Below are positions 11,001-18,833 of a stretch of DNA of 35,699 bases, in pieces. Where the stretch lies: assembly GCA_017617545.1 (NCBI GenBank), contig JAFZVZ010000007.1, positions 1-35,699 on the forward strand, read 5' to 3'. Every line of letters starts with the position of its first letter. Position 1 is the stretch's first letter. Position numbers and translations under genes: made by a program. This DNA comes from Lachnospiraceae bacterium. GTDB taxonomy: Bacteria > Bacillota > Clostridia > Lachnospirales > Lachnospiraceae. Under the pieces are notes generated by a model that was not told the origin of the DNA, did not search any database, and saw only the letters and a program-made list of their open reading frames with translations.

Positions 11001-14000
11001 TCGTCACCGTCATCTCGTCATCCGTATCAATATCGAAATCGATCTTGACATTGAAGACATTGGCCATCAGACGCCAGTCATCCAGAACGGAACTCGGTCC
11101 GAAATGCTGGATGTCCTCCATCTTCCAGTTCTTCGCGCGGTCAAGAAGCGCGCCGCCGAGCTTCGACAGATCGAGATAATCCTTCGGATCCGTCATTCCG
11201 TTCAACGTGCGGATGGCGTTCGTCGGAATGCTGAAGTAATTGTCAAACGGGTTGTACGAGATCGGAAGATCAAGTCCTGTCACATACTTGACGATCTGTC
11301 GGATGACCTCGCTTCCGAGCTCCGCGCCCTTGAACTCCATCGGAATTCCGAGGGTGTATTTGCTGACGATAAACTTGGCTTTCCAATCGCTGTCCTTATC
11401 TACCTTGGCGATCGCAAGCGTGGGAACAACCCCGAGCTCGCTGAAAATGTCAAGGTCAATGCCAAGCGTCATCTGACTGATGATCTGGATGGGATCGTTA
11501 CCGCCCTTGATCGGATTGATCACCGGGAAGTAATAGTCCATGATACTGTCAAAGTTGACGCCTGCTGCTCCGGCAAGACCGGAAGCATTTTCCTTTGCAT
11601 CAGCCTTCGGCATGTACATCAGCACAACCCAGGCGGATTCCGGATCGTCGTCCTCATCCGAATCATCACCGCCGTTGTTATCATTGCTGTTGCTGTCATT
11701 GCTGTTGCTGTCGTTGTTATCGTTATTGTTATCGTCCTTCTTGTCGCTGTCCAGACCGTAGCTGATACCGTCTTCTCCGATACCGATCCAACGCTTGCAA
11801 ACCTCGATTTCCAGTACGGCCTGGTTTGTAATCTTGTAGTTGCCGTCCTCGGACTCGTATTTGACCTTGTAACGGGTGATATGGGCATCCGTCGTTCCGC
11901 CGGACACGACGGATTCCGCATCGCCGACATGGTAGTTGACATAGTTCGCCACATCACCGCGTTCCTTTTCCGCATCCGTCAGGTCGTCTTCCTTGTAATC
12001 ATCGTCTTCCTTATCGTGAACGATCCGCTTATCCGCCGAAGCAATCCCAAGCAGCTCCTTCAATTCGTCGAAGAGCTCATCACGCTTATCAGCCGCTGCA
12101 GTTTTCAGTTCTTCTATCTTTTCTTCTGCCTTGCTCTTGATCTGATCCGGCATCATCTGGTAGTATTCACTACCGGTCAGCTCGCTGACCCAACCGTTGA
12201 TCGCCTCGTCAAAATTCCCTGACACAGTGTCCTGGAATTTTTTGTAGAGCGAAGCAAGTAGCGTCTCCTCGCGCAGCTCGCGGACACGGTACTCGATATC
12301 CTTCTTCTCTCCGTTGTCATCCTCCGACGTCGGAAGAGGCTTGTTAACCTTCCAGTCGTTGTCCTTGTTCAGTTCGACGACAGCAACGGTTTCCCACTTG
12401 TCGTCCTTCTTCTTCTGGATCGCGACTTCGATACTGTCAGGACGGTCCTTGCCTTCGATATCGATGTCCCATTTCTTCTCGATGGTTATACCTAACCGGT
12501 TCGTAAACGTGACAGTATACGGATCCTCTGCTGCCGTTTCCTTCAACATTGCCTGAAAAGCAGCCGCATCCGATGCTCCGTTTTCGTCCTTCGCCTTACC
12601 GATCCAGCATTTGATCTCCTTACCGGTAGTCACTCCGCTCGTCTGGTCAACGGTATTCTTTACAGCGAACAACACCAGCTTCTTCTCGGAGTCGTAGTAG
12701 CATTCCCCATTCTCACCCTTTTTCTCAGTCAGGGCATACTGATAAAGGCCCTCTTCATCAAGCAGAAGTTCAAGGGTAATCTCACCCTCGCCCTGTATGG
12801 TGAATTCGCCGACCTTCTTTCCGTCTTCGGTTTTCTCGGTTACATTGAGCGGCAAAGGAAGTTCCCTCTTATCACCGGAACTCGACTTTATTGCCTCAAT
12901 CACAAACGTGTACGTTTCACCGGAGCCTTCTCCGTTTGATCCGTCATCGTCATTGTCATTGTCCGAATTGTCTTCCTTGTCCTTGCCGACAACCGTTTTC
13001 TTTACATGAAGCTGAACATAGCCTGTCAGCTTATTCGTGACATCCAATGTCCAGGTGCGCGTTTCGTCATCAAATACAGGATCCGCATACGTCGTTGTGT
13101 ATCCGTTGACATGACTCTGCATCACGGAATACGTGATGGCGTTTCCGTCCTTATCCTTGCCGGGAAGCAGTTCCGCGCTCCATTCCCATTTTTCTTCACT
13201 GTTCTTGGAAACATCGATCGATTTCACAAACTCCTGCTTGTTGTTGACGATCGACAGTTTCACCGAATCGGGACGAAGCTGTTCCTTTTCTTCATCACCT
13301 TCCCAGTTGATCGTTCCCTTCAGGTTGACATAATCAGGACCGACCCAGGTATTGGTAATCGTAAAATAGATATCCGATCCGGTATCTTCCGTTATTTTCG
13401 ATTCCGAGGTGAAACCTGCTACCGGCGTCTCGCGAACGGTATAGACATACCTGTGATCGGTGTCCGGTTTCAGGCGGCGCAGCGGTTGTTCGTTAAGATC
13501 CTTATCAACTTTCGCTACCGTCCAGCCATTGTCCGTTTTCTCAATTTTGACATCTTTCGCGATCAGTTCATCATCCCGATAAACATTCACTGTGATTGAT
13601 TCCGGATAAGCTCCTTCCGGTGCGGTGTCGTCATTTGCCCATGCCTTGGTAATATGCAACGTCACATCCGCATCTTCCAAAAGATAATAAACCGTAAAGA
13701 CATACCGGGGATTCCCCATATGCGGTTCGGTCACCTTCGGTTCACCGATCACCGTTCGATACCCTGCAACATCAGGCGGCACAATACTATACTCGGAGAT
13801 ATCTCCGATACCATTCAAAATCGCCCAGGCATTCCAGCCGGTTGTTTTCTTCGGAACAAATTCCCTGAAATCAGAACCGTTGTGCTTCAGCATAACGGTC
13901 AACTCTTCGATTGTCGACGGCGGTTCCTTCTCAAAAATAACATCTACATCAATCCAGACTCCCTCCGATGACGGTTTATAATTTCGAACGTTCAGTCCGT

Positions 14001-17000
14001 CAATAACCGTGGACCACTTTGCCTTATCGCCGGGGGATGCAAATGTCTCGGTTACGGTATATGTTGCAGCCGGCTCATAGTCTTCGATGGTCAGCGACCA
14101 AACCCAGGTATCCTTCCCGCCGAAATCGGCTTTATTCAGAACAATAGGGGAACCCTGAACCGGATCGTCGCCGTTATAGACATTAATCGATACGCTGCTC
14201 GGTGCATCACCTGCGCTTTGCCACCATACCGTACCCTGTATGGTGTTCACTGCGACAGGGTCGGTATTGATTACATCCGCATACCATTTGTTTCTGTTAT
14301 ATCGCCAGGACTCGCCGGAATCGTACGCTTTCCCCGGAGTTGACTGATAATCTCCGAAGGACTCAACCTTCACTTTGGAATGCAGATCATACTCGGAACT
14401 TAACAGGTCTTCAATTATCGATGTATCAAGCTCAGCGCCCTGATACTGCATTTCAATTCCGTTGCGGAATTTCGGTACAATAAACGTAACTTCCCACTGG
14501 TTATCCGCTTTTGCTTCCCCGACAGCGATCAGAGTATTCTCAATGCTGCGGATGTCATCCATTACCGTGAGAACCTGGGCATCTACAAGGTTCTTAATGG
14601 TTTTGCCATCTGTTTTCGGTTTTCCTTGATTGGCCGAAAGCGAAAGCTCCCACGCGCCTCTTTCTTTCGGATTCAGCACCGTCAGCCACTCGTTGGGAAC
14701 ATGTTTTTCATTTGCTTTGTCTTCCCAGCCGTCTGCCGGTTTTTGCAACAGTGCAAGATATACCGACGAAGGTATACCGGTGGAATCCGCCACCTGCCAT
14801 TTTTTGCGAACGGTAACTTCAATAACCGGAGTGATGGTAATCGTCTCTGTAATAAAATCGTCTCCGTCGTCGATTTCCGTATATTCCTCGGAATACTCTA
14901 CCTGTGCGCTTTCGGCATGATCTGTTACAGTTTTGCCGACAGCATTGGAATAACTGCTCACACCCAATATCAGGTAGGGCACAAGTTCAACATATTTTTC
15001 TGCCTGTCCGCTTATATAATAATAATCTTGTAACTTATGTTCCAGATCAACAATGATCGTATCTGTATGATCGTCATAATATATATTCTCGGGGTCAACC
15101 AGACGAACACAGTATTCAAGAAGATATGACTGTGAATCAGCCAATTCATATTTCGGCAGATCGAGATCTGAAACAATCCAGCCGCCACCTGCCGATACCG
15201 GACTGGGATCTGAACCATGTACTCTTTCCCACGGATCATCCGTGCCTGCTCTTCTCTTAAAGAGTACCAGTTTAATCTCTTCGTTGGAAACTTCCTTTTT
15301 CTCAACATCCGTGTCCCAGACAATATTGGTTTTGAGTTTTATGCGAGCGTCAGACTCAATAACAATATTAACCTGTTCATTGCCGGTTGTCCCAATGGGA
15401 TTCATTTGTCTCTCTGTGCCTGCAACACTCAGTCCGCCAACGACGCCGCTGGCGATAAAGGTGTAGTAATACCCGCGCTTGTACGGCAAAAAGACCTCTG
15501 TTTTACCGTCATTACCGGTTACACCCTGAACAAAGCTCTTCTCCTCCTCCCGAAGGACAAGCTTGTCGCTTATGGTGACAGTCATATTGGCGGCAGGCTG
15601 AGTTTTCCCGGAATCCATCCATACCGCTACCGGCACCTTGTAGAAAATATGAGGGCATTTTCCGGACTGAACTTCGGAATTATAAGTCAGTGAATCATAA
15701 AACTCTTTCTGATCGCCCACCTTTTCCCGCGGTTTAGGGTCCAGAACATAAGTCCAGGACTCAAAGAACAGGTCTATAAAGATAGAATAGTATGAAGTCT
15801 TATACTCCTGCGATGTAAACTCAATACACCCTTCTTCACCGTTTTTTGTACAGGTATGAATACTGTTCTGTGACCTGTCAAATTCTGAGCATTCATTCCT
15901 GTGAAGCTGAGCCGAAATCTCGCATCCGCCGCTTGCTTTAAAGTTGATGGAGAGGATCGGGCCGATCGTAAAATCATACTCCCAGAAACTGATGCCGATT
16001 TTACCAAACTCGCCCGCTACGGTAAAACTGGTGCCGATATAAAAGTTGCTTTTGCGATGCTGCTCGTTATTGCCGTCAGGGAAAGCCAGCTGGGTAACCT
16101 CAATCGGATTAGTATAATTGTCGAGGTGGACTCCATGAGTTCCGATTCCCACCGAAACCAAAGTAGTAGCCGTTCCTTCCACATGGATCGGGGTAGCATC
16201 AAATCTGACCTCGAGAGAATACGTAAAACTGATCGTTATGATCTCTGTAGGAAGGTCAGCGCTGAATATCCGAACCTCTTCCGTACCGTTCGTCGCACCG
16301 GTAGTCGTAATCTGGAAATCAAAACCAAACGCAAGATCGAGATCCAACTCTAACAGAAGCTCAGAAATCTCTGCTTTCGAATGACTGTTGACATTCCTAA
16401 AGCTGGTATTCGTCAGCGTAGCGCTCCAGTTCGTCCCGCTGGGAGATGTATTCCAGGTGGCACCGGCGCGCAAAGGCCCGCCTTTCCGGTTCGATATGTT
16501 TTCAATTGCCAGTCTTCCGTCGGAAAAAAGCATGTTTACCGTAATGTCTTCCGTTGCCTTGAGCGGAACAACAAGTGTTCCGTCTTTCTCTGTCGGAGTC
16601 CCCTTGAAAACAAGAATGTTGTCACAACCGATGCTTTCATCCAGGAAAACAATACCGTCCCTGCCGGAGAGCTGCTCTGCAGGTATCGACGGATAAACAT
16701 ATGCCGTAAGATTATCTTCGGAGAACGTAACCGTGTAGTTTTTGCTGTCTTCCTGAGAGATCAGCAGATAAGAAGCCCGGTAGACAAGATAATTCGGCAC
16801 TCCGTCCACCTCTGTTTCAAGATAGCGGACCCGTTCCGAACCCTCATAGTAGGATAATTCATGCTTCTCAATAGGGTATTCCTTGAGAGTAGGTTCCTCC
16901 CAGACATCCCCGTCCTCTTCGCTCTTTTTTCTCTCAGAGTTTTTGTTGATCATGTTGGCGAAGACTTCACCGACGATGTTGTTGGTCTTCGAGACCGCCT

Positions 17001-17370
17001 TGACATCCAAATTTGAGGAGACGTCATCATCACCCTTCTGATCGTCGCCCTTCTGGACATCATCGCCTTTCTGGACGTCATCATCCTTCTTGGCGTCATC
17101 ATCCTTGGTGCCATTTATGGCACCATCATCGTCGCCCTTCTGCGCGTCTCCGTCTCCGGATGCGTCGCCGCTTGACGGCTTGACATCGACAATTAACGAT
17201 CCGTCGTTCTCCGACGCATCGTCATTGTTCACTCCCGCATCACCGGCAGGATTTTCCGCGGAGATACTCTCCGGGATCCCTTCGCCCTCGGCTAACGCGT
17301 TCATCGGTATGAGATTCACGCACAACAACAAAACCAGAAATAAAGCTACTACTCTTCTTGCTCTCTTCAT
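2020..17370 (-). CDS. Giant secreted Cna_B-repeat surface protein (about 5116 aa) with InlB-type repeat and cell-wall sorting tail
   Basis: This is a probable cell-wall-anchored adhesin or stalk. The start at 17370 is chosen over 17421 because GGAGAG precedes it and it begins a clean signal peptide (MKRARR, hydrophobic core, ALA cleavage near residue 27). In order it has a Lys/Asp-rich KGDD repeat (about 75-116), a non-repetitive domain (about 120-670) with a cysteine cluster, about nine divergent Cna_B-like domains, and then 28 regular Cna_B domains (nt about 10650-2430). These carry the motif KxW, a DDxDG-RPxSxTV segment, YTVxE and TNTHTP. An InlB/Flg_new repeat (YVLNGGTY, FVAQW) and a TPKTAD-hydrophobic-basic tail end it. 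In Cna_B folds a Lys and Asn, helped by Glu, form an internal isopeptide bond; here the Lys before W, the Glu of YTVxE and the Asn of TNT are candidates. Ligand unknown. Confidence 0.93.
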   Translation of the reverse strand: MKRARRVVALFLVLLLCVNLIPMNALAEGEGIPESISAENPAGDAGVNNDDASENDGSLIVDVKPSSGDASGDGDAQKGDDDGAINGTKDDDAKKDDDVQKGDDVQKGDDQKGDDDVSSNLDVKAVSKTNNIVGEVFANMINKNSERKKSEEDGDVWEEPTLKEYPIEKHELSYYEGSERVRYLETEVDGVPNYLVYRASYLLISQEDSKNYTVTFSEDNLTAYVYPSIPAEQLSGRDGIVFLDESIGCDNILVFKGTPTEKDGTLVVPLKATEDITVNMLFSDGRLAIENISNRKGGPLRAGATWNTSPSGTNWSATLTNTSFRNVNSHSKAEISELLLELDLDLAFGFDFQITTTGATNGTEEVRIFSADLPTEIITISFTYSLEVRFDATPIHVEGTATTLVSVGIGTHGVHLDNYTNPIEVTQLAFPDGNNEQHRKSNFYIGTSFTVAGEFGKIGISFWEYDFTIGPILSINFKASGGCEISAQLHRNECSEFDRSQNSIHTCTKNGEEGCIEFTSQEYKTSYYSIFIDLFFESWTYVLDPKPREKVGDQKEFYDSLTYNSEVQSGKCPHIFYKVPVAVWMDSGKTQPAANMTVTISDKLVLREEEKSFVQGVTGNDGKTEVFLPYKRGYYYTFIASGVVGGLSVAGTERQMNPIGTTGNEQVNIVIESDARIKLKTNIVWDTDVEKKEVSNEEIKLVLFKRRAGTDDPWERVHGSDPSPVSAGGGWIVSDLDLPKYELADSQSYLLEYCVRLVDPENIYYDDHTDTIIVDLEHKLQDYYYISGQAEKYVELVPYLILGVSSYSNAVGKTVTDHAESAQVEYSEEYTEIDDGDDFITETITITPVIEVTVRKKWQVADSTGIPSSVYLALLQKPADGWEDKANEKHVPNEWLTVLNPKERGAWELSLSANQGKPKTDGKTIKNLVDAQVLTVMDDIRSIENTLIAVGEAKADNQWEVTFIVPKFRNGIEMQYQGAELDTSIIEDLLSSEYDLHSKVKVESFGDYQSTPGKAYDSGESWRYNRNKWYADVINTDPVAVNTIQGTVWWQSAGDAPSSVSINVYNGDDPVQGSPIVLNKADFGGKDTWVWSLTIEDYEPAATYTVTETFASPGDKAKWSTVIDGLNVRNYKPSSEGVWIDVDVIFEKEPPSTIEELTVMLKHNGSDFREFVPKKTTGWNAWAILNGIGDISEYSIVPPDVAGYRTVIGEPKVTEPHMGNPRYVFTVYYLLEDADVTLHITKAWANDDTAPEGAYPESITVNVYRDDELIAKDVKIEKTDNGWTVAKVDKDLNEQPLRRLKPDTDHRYVYTVRETPVAGFTSESKITEDTGSDIYFTITNTWVGPDYVNLKGTINWEGDEEKEQLRPDSVKLSIVNNKQEFVKSIDVSKNSEEKWEWSAELLPGKDKDGNAITYSVMQSHVNGYTTTYADPVFDDETRTWTLDVTNKLTGYVQLHVKKTVVGKDKEDNSDNDNDDDGSNGEGSGETYTFVIEAIKSSSGDKRELPLPLNVTEKTEDGKKVGEFTIQGEGEITLELLLDEEGLYQYALTEKKGENGECYYDSEKKLVLFAVKNTVDQTSGVTTGKEIKCWIGKAKDENGASDAAAFQAMLKETAAEDPYTVTFTNRLGITIEKKWDIDIEGKDRPDSIEVAIQKKKDDKWETVAVVELNKDNDWKVNKPLPTSEDDNGEKKDIEYRVRELREETLLASLYKKFQDTVSGNFDEAINGWVSELTGSEYYQMMPDQIKSKAEEKIEELKTAAADKRDELFDELKELLGIASADKRIVHDKEDDDYKEDDLTDAEKERGDVANYVNYHVGDAESVVSGGTTDAHITRYKVKYESEDGNYKITNQAVLEIEVCKRWIGIGEDGISYGLDSDKKDDNNNDNNDSNSNDSNSNDNNGGDDSDEDDDPESAWVVLMYMPKADAKENASGLAGAAGVNFDSIMDYYFPVINPIKGGNDPIQIISQMTLGIDLDIFSELGVVPTLAIAKVDKDSDWKAKFIVSKYTLGIPMEFKGAELGSEVIRQIVKYVTGLDLPISYNPFDNYFSIPTNAIRTLNGMTDPKDYLDLSKLGGALLDRAKNWKMEDIQHFGPSSVLDDWRLMANVFNVKIDFDIDTDDEMTVTKTWAAGDDEDSKNEEKEKRPESITVYIKDADDNVIAQKQLTAENSEGNENVWVWHVTKEELGKKEDEDGEEDDENKNDDKEYFISEEYPEGYEYKDNYLTEVDGYNITNTWHVDKPDEVTVFGQKTWKDEKNHDGLRPEKITIRLFADGEEIKSVEASEEGGWKWYFPNLPKYKEADPNANTNGNENGNEGGEPKEIEYTIKEDEVEGYETEYDGYNVTNTHEIEKINITVTKEWDDNDDQDGKRPETVTIELLANGKSIDKTATLSESNKWSTTFEDLLVKEDGKEIEYTVQEVEVDDYECETEGDPENGFTIKNTHEVETIDIEVEKKWVDEDDQDGIRPDSVTVRLLADGKEVGTLELNEDEDWKGIFEEVDKYKDGEEIEYTLEEVEMDGYESEISGDAESGFTITNTHEIETISITVTKHWKDDEDRDGIRPDSVEITLLADGEEVETLELKKSEDWTGDFEDIPKYKEGNEIKYTIKEFSVEGYDEQEITGDAENGFEITNTHEPELIDIEGEKIWADDEDDAQARPDSITIRLRANGKDVDQIEVTEDNGSWTWIFEDVPKYDNGKEIVYTVTEDAVPNYQSEITGNVEEGFTVTNTYSEGKTQITVTKVWDDDENRDRKRPDSVTVKLVVNDEETDTTIELTEATQWTGSFKDLPLKDGDDDIDYGVAEVEVEEYKDPTIEGTAEEGFTITNKYEPEKIDVTVTKVWDDKENADGNRPESITIRLYANDEEILTATVTGDSKANEWFYTFEKPLPIYENGKEIEYTVNEDEVEDYDADYPGPLDIENHYTPERINVTVTKEWDDEDNHDNIRPDQVTVILMDGDDEIERKDITSGEDDWTVSFENLPVRRNGKEAAYTVVEEFTDIVTGEDGPGTYAVEITGDIEEGFVITNTHTPELIDIEGEKTWKDNDNEEGNRPEQITIRLFADGEEIDSRDVSEAGEWKWIFRDQPKYSDDGIEIEYTIAEDEIDDYTADIDRFDVTNTYEPETTEKTVTKVWKDADDQDGIRPDEIEVELYADGESTGKTVKLSEENDWTAVFEELQVRRSRKEIVYTVKEVTNDVITGTDGAGTYAWEAAAYENGEADFVVTNTHTPEKITINVTKVWEDDDDRDGIRPESVTIRLLQNKEEIATAELNEDGQWTAKFEDLPKCAGGTALVYEVTEDVPNGYDSEVDGSVEDGFTVTNTYEPETVDIRVTKHWDDGDDQDGIRPETVVISIFDGEDEVDSKEISAIDEWTCEFTGLPKNKDGEPIKYKVKEATGDVITGVNGPGTYEFEIAGSIEEGFDITNTHTPETVDVSVEKVWSDDEDSAAKRPDTVTIRLRADGTVVESETGEVTLTLSETDQWKGKFENLPKYANGKEIAYTVTEDSVPNYQTEITGSVAEGFTVTNTFNEGYIQITVVKVWDDDDNRDGMRPENSVVRVILSYDGDTKAEIELSETNNWTDAFECEIGTRDVSLYTVEEDGVPEGYTATVTGDAVEGFTVTNTHTPVTIEIPVSKVWDDADDQDGIRPDSVTVRLVENGKQTTQTTELKAEGWTGTFTVPKFIDGEEVTYTVVEVKDDVITGEDGPGTYACEVTKSEDGVFVLTNTHTPEKIDVTVTKVWDDQDNADGNRPDSVTFQLWADGTEIDNRKATFGERDEWEYTFTELDKYAGGKEIVYSITETDVEDYSAEIDGLTIINHYDPETTSVKVTKVWDDEDDQDGIRPETVTINLLANDNIVSGKSLVLSEDNNWTATFESLPVRLSGQDAVYTVEEAKDDVVTGTDGTGTYEVTITGDAAKGFTVTNKHTPETVTILVEKVWDDSDDTDGVRPESVTVHLLNGDTELASAVISDVEGWKAEFERIPKMIDGAEAAFTISEDEVEGYTTEITGNVEDGFVVTNSHELQKTTVSGKKTWNDEGFESNRPESITIRLHADGAETAYVVVSAAEEWKWTFDDLPMYEDGKKIVYTITEDTVEDYTTEIEGYDVINTYAPGKTQVVVTKVWNDEDDQDGIRPDSVTVKLLTDGEDTGKTLILSEAEKWTGTFADLDAGAVYTVEEIAEGVIQHDDVENSYRMDVDGDAETGFTITNTHTPQIISVIGTKTWDDNDDQDGKRPESITIRLLADGVETDSVTVTEAEQWSWEFDNLPKYRDGNEISYTITEDVVKNYTSEITGFDVTNTYTPGKTQITVTKVWKDEDDQDGIRPDSVTVKLLADGMETDQKLVLSEDGKWTGTFSDLAAKKEEKTVEYTVIEVTDDVITGEDGAETYDQRVSGDAESGYSIVNTHTPQTIDITGSKTWDDADDQDGIRPASITIRLHADGVECDAVTVTGDEWKWTFTGLPKFRSGTEISYTITEDTVENYTSTVEGFDVTNSYTPGKTQVTVTKAWDDADDQDGIRPATITVKLFADGTDTGKTISLSAAEKWTGSFTDLDAKKAGKDIVYTVEEAKDAVITGTDGEETYSIELTGDAVKGFTITNTHTPMTITITGEKTWEDNNDQDGKRPSSITVRLHADGTEVAYATVTEADGWKWSFEDLPKNSAGKEIAYTITEDAVADYTSVVTGYNVTNTHTPGKTQVTVSKVWNDADDQDGIRPEKITVKLIADGTDTGKTLVLSETNKWKDSFADLDAKKDGKDIVYTVEEATDTVITGTDGAATYSFAVTGDATTGFTITNTHTPQTITVSGQKTWDDNDDQDGIRPKSIIIRLHADGTEVASATVTAADGWKWTFTDLPKFNGGSKIVYTVTEDTVKDYTSVISGFNVTNRYTPGKTQVTVTKVWDDGNNKDGIRPDKVTVRLFANGDYTGKTIVLSEANKWTASFVNLDARKNGKDIVYTVEEQTTSVITGKNGKGTYSFAITGNAKTGYTITNSHKPLQTFSIIYVLNGGTYAGSTEDITEKHLEGSVISIHEAPTREGYTFLYWKGSEYQPGDKYTVVEDHVFVAQWAKNPDPGKDTPPEEDVPPTPKTADTAHSGLWLLALLISVLAFVSVVVIRRKGWLLKKRES
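2430..10650 (-). repeat. Tract of 28 Cna_B coding repeats, alternating 270/315 bp at the 3' end
   Basis: Using the recurring GGACG that encodes part of the RP motif, successive copies on the plus strand start at 2666, 2936, 3251, 3521, 3836, 4103, 4418, 4688, 4988, 5258 and 5540. The spacings are 270, 315, 270, 315, 267, 315, 270, 300, 270 and 282. The unit of recent copies is therefore a pair of domains (about 585 bp): one type with KTW, WKWTF and TITED, the other with TKVW, GKTLVLSE, YTVEE and VITG. Regularity decays toward the 5' part of the gene. Confidence 0.9.
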
Positions 17371-17433
17371 ACGTACGCTCTCCGTTTCAAGATTACTCTG
17401 TTCACAGTGCAAAATATCCATACGGATAATAAA

Positions 17434-17462
17434 ATTTTACCCAACATTGCCTGATAAATCAA
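17434..17462 (-). promoter_or_regulatory. Promoter of the giant surface protein gene
   Basis: TTGATT (17457-17462) and TAAAAT (17434-17439) are 17 bp apart on the minus strand, giving a leader of about 55-60 nt before the start at 17370. The ackA terminator is just upstream, so this gene is an independent unit. Confidence 0.7.
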
Positions 17463-17523
17463 GAAAATAGGTAACTTACGCAGTAAAATGACAGCCGTAC
17501 ACGACATTTTTACAAAAAACGAC

Positions 17524-17566
17524 AAAAAAACTGTCGTATCCGTCCAAAAAGACCGATACGACAGTT
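17524..17566 (-). terminator. Rho-independent terminator of pta-ackA
   Basis: A 12-bp perfect stem (17529-17540 with 17555-17566) is followed on the minus strand by a T7 run. It lies about 70 bases past the ackA stop. Confidence 0.9.
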
Positions 17567-17632
17567 GTAGTGTCTAGTTCAGATTGTGTTTCGGCGGTGG
17601 AAAATGGGTCCCTTCCACCGGGAATTCCCGTC

Positions 17633-18820
17633 TCAGATCAGTGCAACCGTCTCGCGGCAGATCGCAAGCTCCTCGTTGGTCGGGATCACCATGACCTTAA
17701 CTTTCGAATCCGGAGTGGAAATGATAACTTCCTCGCCGCGGATCGCGTTCTTCGCGTCGTCGATCGTGATGCCAAGGAAGCCGAGGCGATCGCAGATCTT
17801 CTTGCGAACCTTGCCGTCGTTCTCGCCGATACCTGCGGTAAATGCGATCGCGTCAACGCCGTTCATCGCTGCCGTGTAAGCACCGACGTACTTTGCTACT
17901 CTGTAGGCAAACGCCTCAACCGCAACCTGTGCTCTCTCGTTGCCATCCTTCGCAGCAGCATCAAGATCACGGAAGTCGGAGCCGACACCGGACATGCCGT
18001 CCACGCCGGACTTCTTGTTGAGAACCGTCATCATCTCCGCGAGGGACTTATTTTCCTTCTTCGCAACGAACTCGATAACCGCGGGATCGATGTCACCCGA
18101 GCGGGTTCCCATGATCAGACCCTCAAGAGGAGTAAGACCCATGGAGGTATCTACCGAGCGGCCGTTGAGAACTGCTGAGCAGGAAGCGCCGTTGCCGAGG
18201 TGGCATACGACAACCTTCGAGTTGTTCGGATCAAGACCCGCAACATCGATAGCACGCTTGGAAACGTAGCTGTGGCTGGTGCCGTGGAAACCGTAACGGC
18301 GAACGCCGTAGTTGGTGTAGTACTCGTAAGGAACCGCGTACAGATATGCCTCCTTGGGCATCGTCTGATGGAACGCGGTATCGAACACAGCAACCTCCGG
18401 AACGCCGGGCATGAGCTTCATGCACGCGTCGATACCGATCAGGTTGGCCGGGTTGTGAAGAGGCGCGAGGTCGCAGCACTCCTTGATGCCTGCGATGACC
18501 GCGTCGTCGATCACTACGGACTTGGTGAACTTCTCACCGCCGTGGACTACACGGTGTCCTACCGCGCCGATCTCGGAGAGATCCTTGATCACGCCATAGG
18601 TCGGGTTCGTGAGAGCCGCAAGTACGTTTTTGATCGCTACCTCATGGTTCGGAAGCGCATCCTCGAGAACAACCTTGTCACCGCCTGCCGGCGTGTGCTT
18701 CAGGCGTCCGTCGATGCCGATACGCTCACAGAGACCTACGGCAAGAGCCTGCTCGGTCTCGGAATCAATCAACTGATATTTCAGGGAACTGCTACCGCAG
18801 TTTACAACCAAAACTTTCAT
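17633..18820 (-). CDS. ackA: Acetate kinase
   Basis: This 395-residue cytoplasmic enzyme converts acetyl phosphate and ADP to acetate and ATP, the last step of fermentative acetate formation. The ASKHA-fold landmarks are present: VLVVNCGSSSLKYQL at the N-terminus, GHRVVHGGE (Arg), AVFDTAFHQTMP (catalytic Asp), RRYGFHGTSH (His), CHLGNGAS, the TSMGLTPLEGLIMGTRSGD loop, and GIGEND near the C-terminus. The start at 18820 has AGGAGG just upstream; the in-frame Met 17 codons earlier lies inside the end of pta and has no such site. The length matches the family. It is separated from pta by 13 bases, so the two are co-transcribed and probably translationally coupled. Confidence 0.97.
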   Translation of the reverse strand: MKVLVVNCGSSSLKYQLIDSETEQALAVGLCERIGIDGRLKHTPAGGDKVVLEDALPNHEVAIKNVLAALTNPTYGVIKDLSEIGAVGHRVVHGGEKFTKSVVIDDAVIAGIKECCDLAPLHNPANLIGIDACMKLMPGVPEVAVFDTAFHQTMPKEAYLYAVPYEYYTNYGVRRYGFHGTSHSYVSKRAIDVAGLDPNNSKVVVCHLGNGASCSAVLNGRSVDTSMGLTPLEGLIMGTRSGDIDPAVIEFVAKKENKSLAEMMTVLNKKSGVDGMSGVGSDFRDLDAAAKDGNERAQVAVEAFAYRVAKYVGAYTAAMNGVDAIAFTAGIGENDGKVRKKICDRLGFLGITIDDAKNAIRGEEVIISTPDSKVKVMVIPTNEELAICRETVALI

Positions 18821-18833
18821 ACTTGCCTCCTGA

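Noticed and set aside
17371-17421. Upstream start codon of the giant gene at 17421
   Set aside because: It lacks a ribosome site and would add 17 polar residues before the signal peptide; it also lies just after the predicted transcript start.
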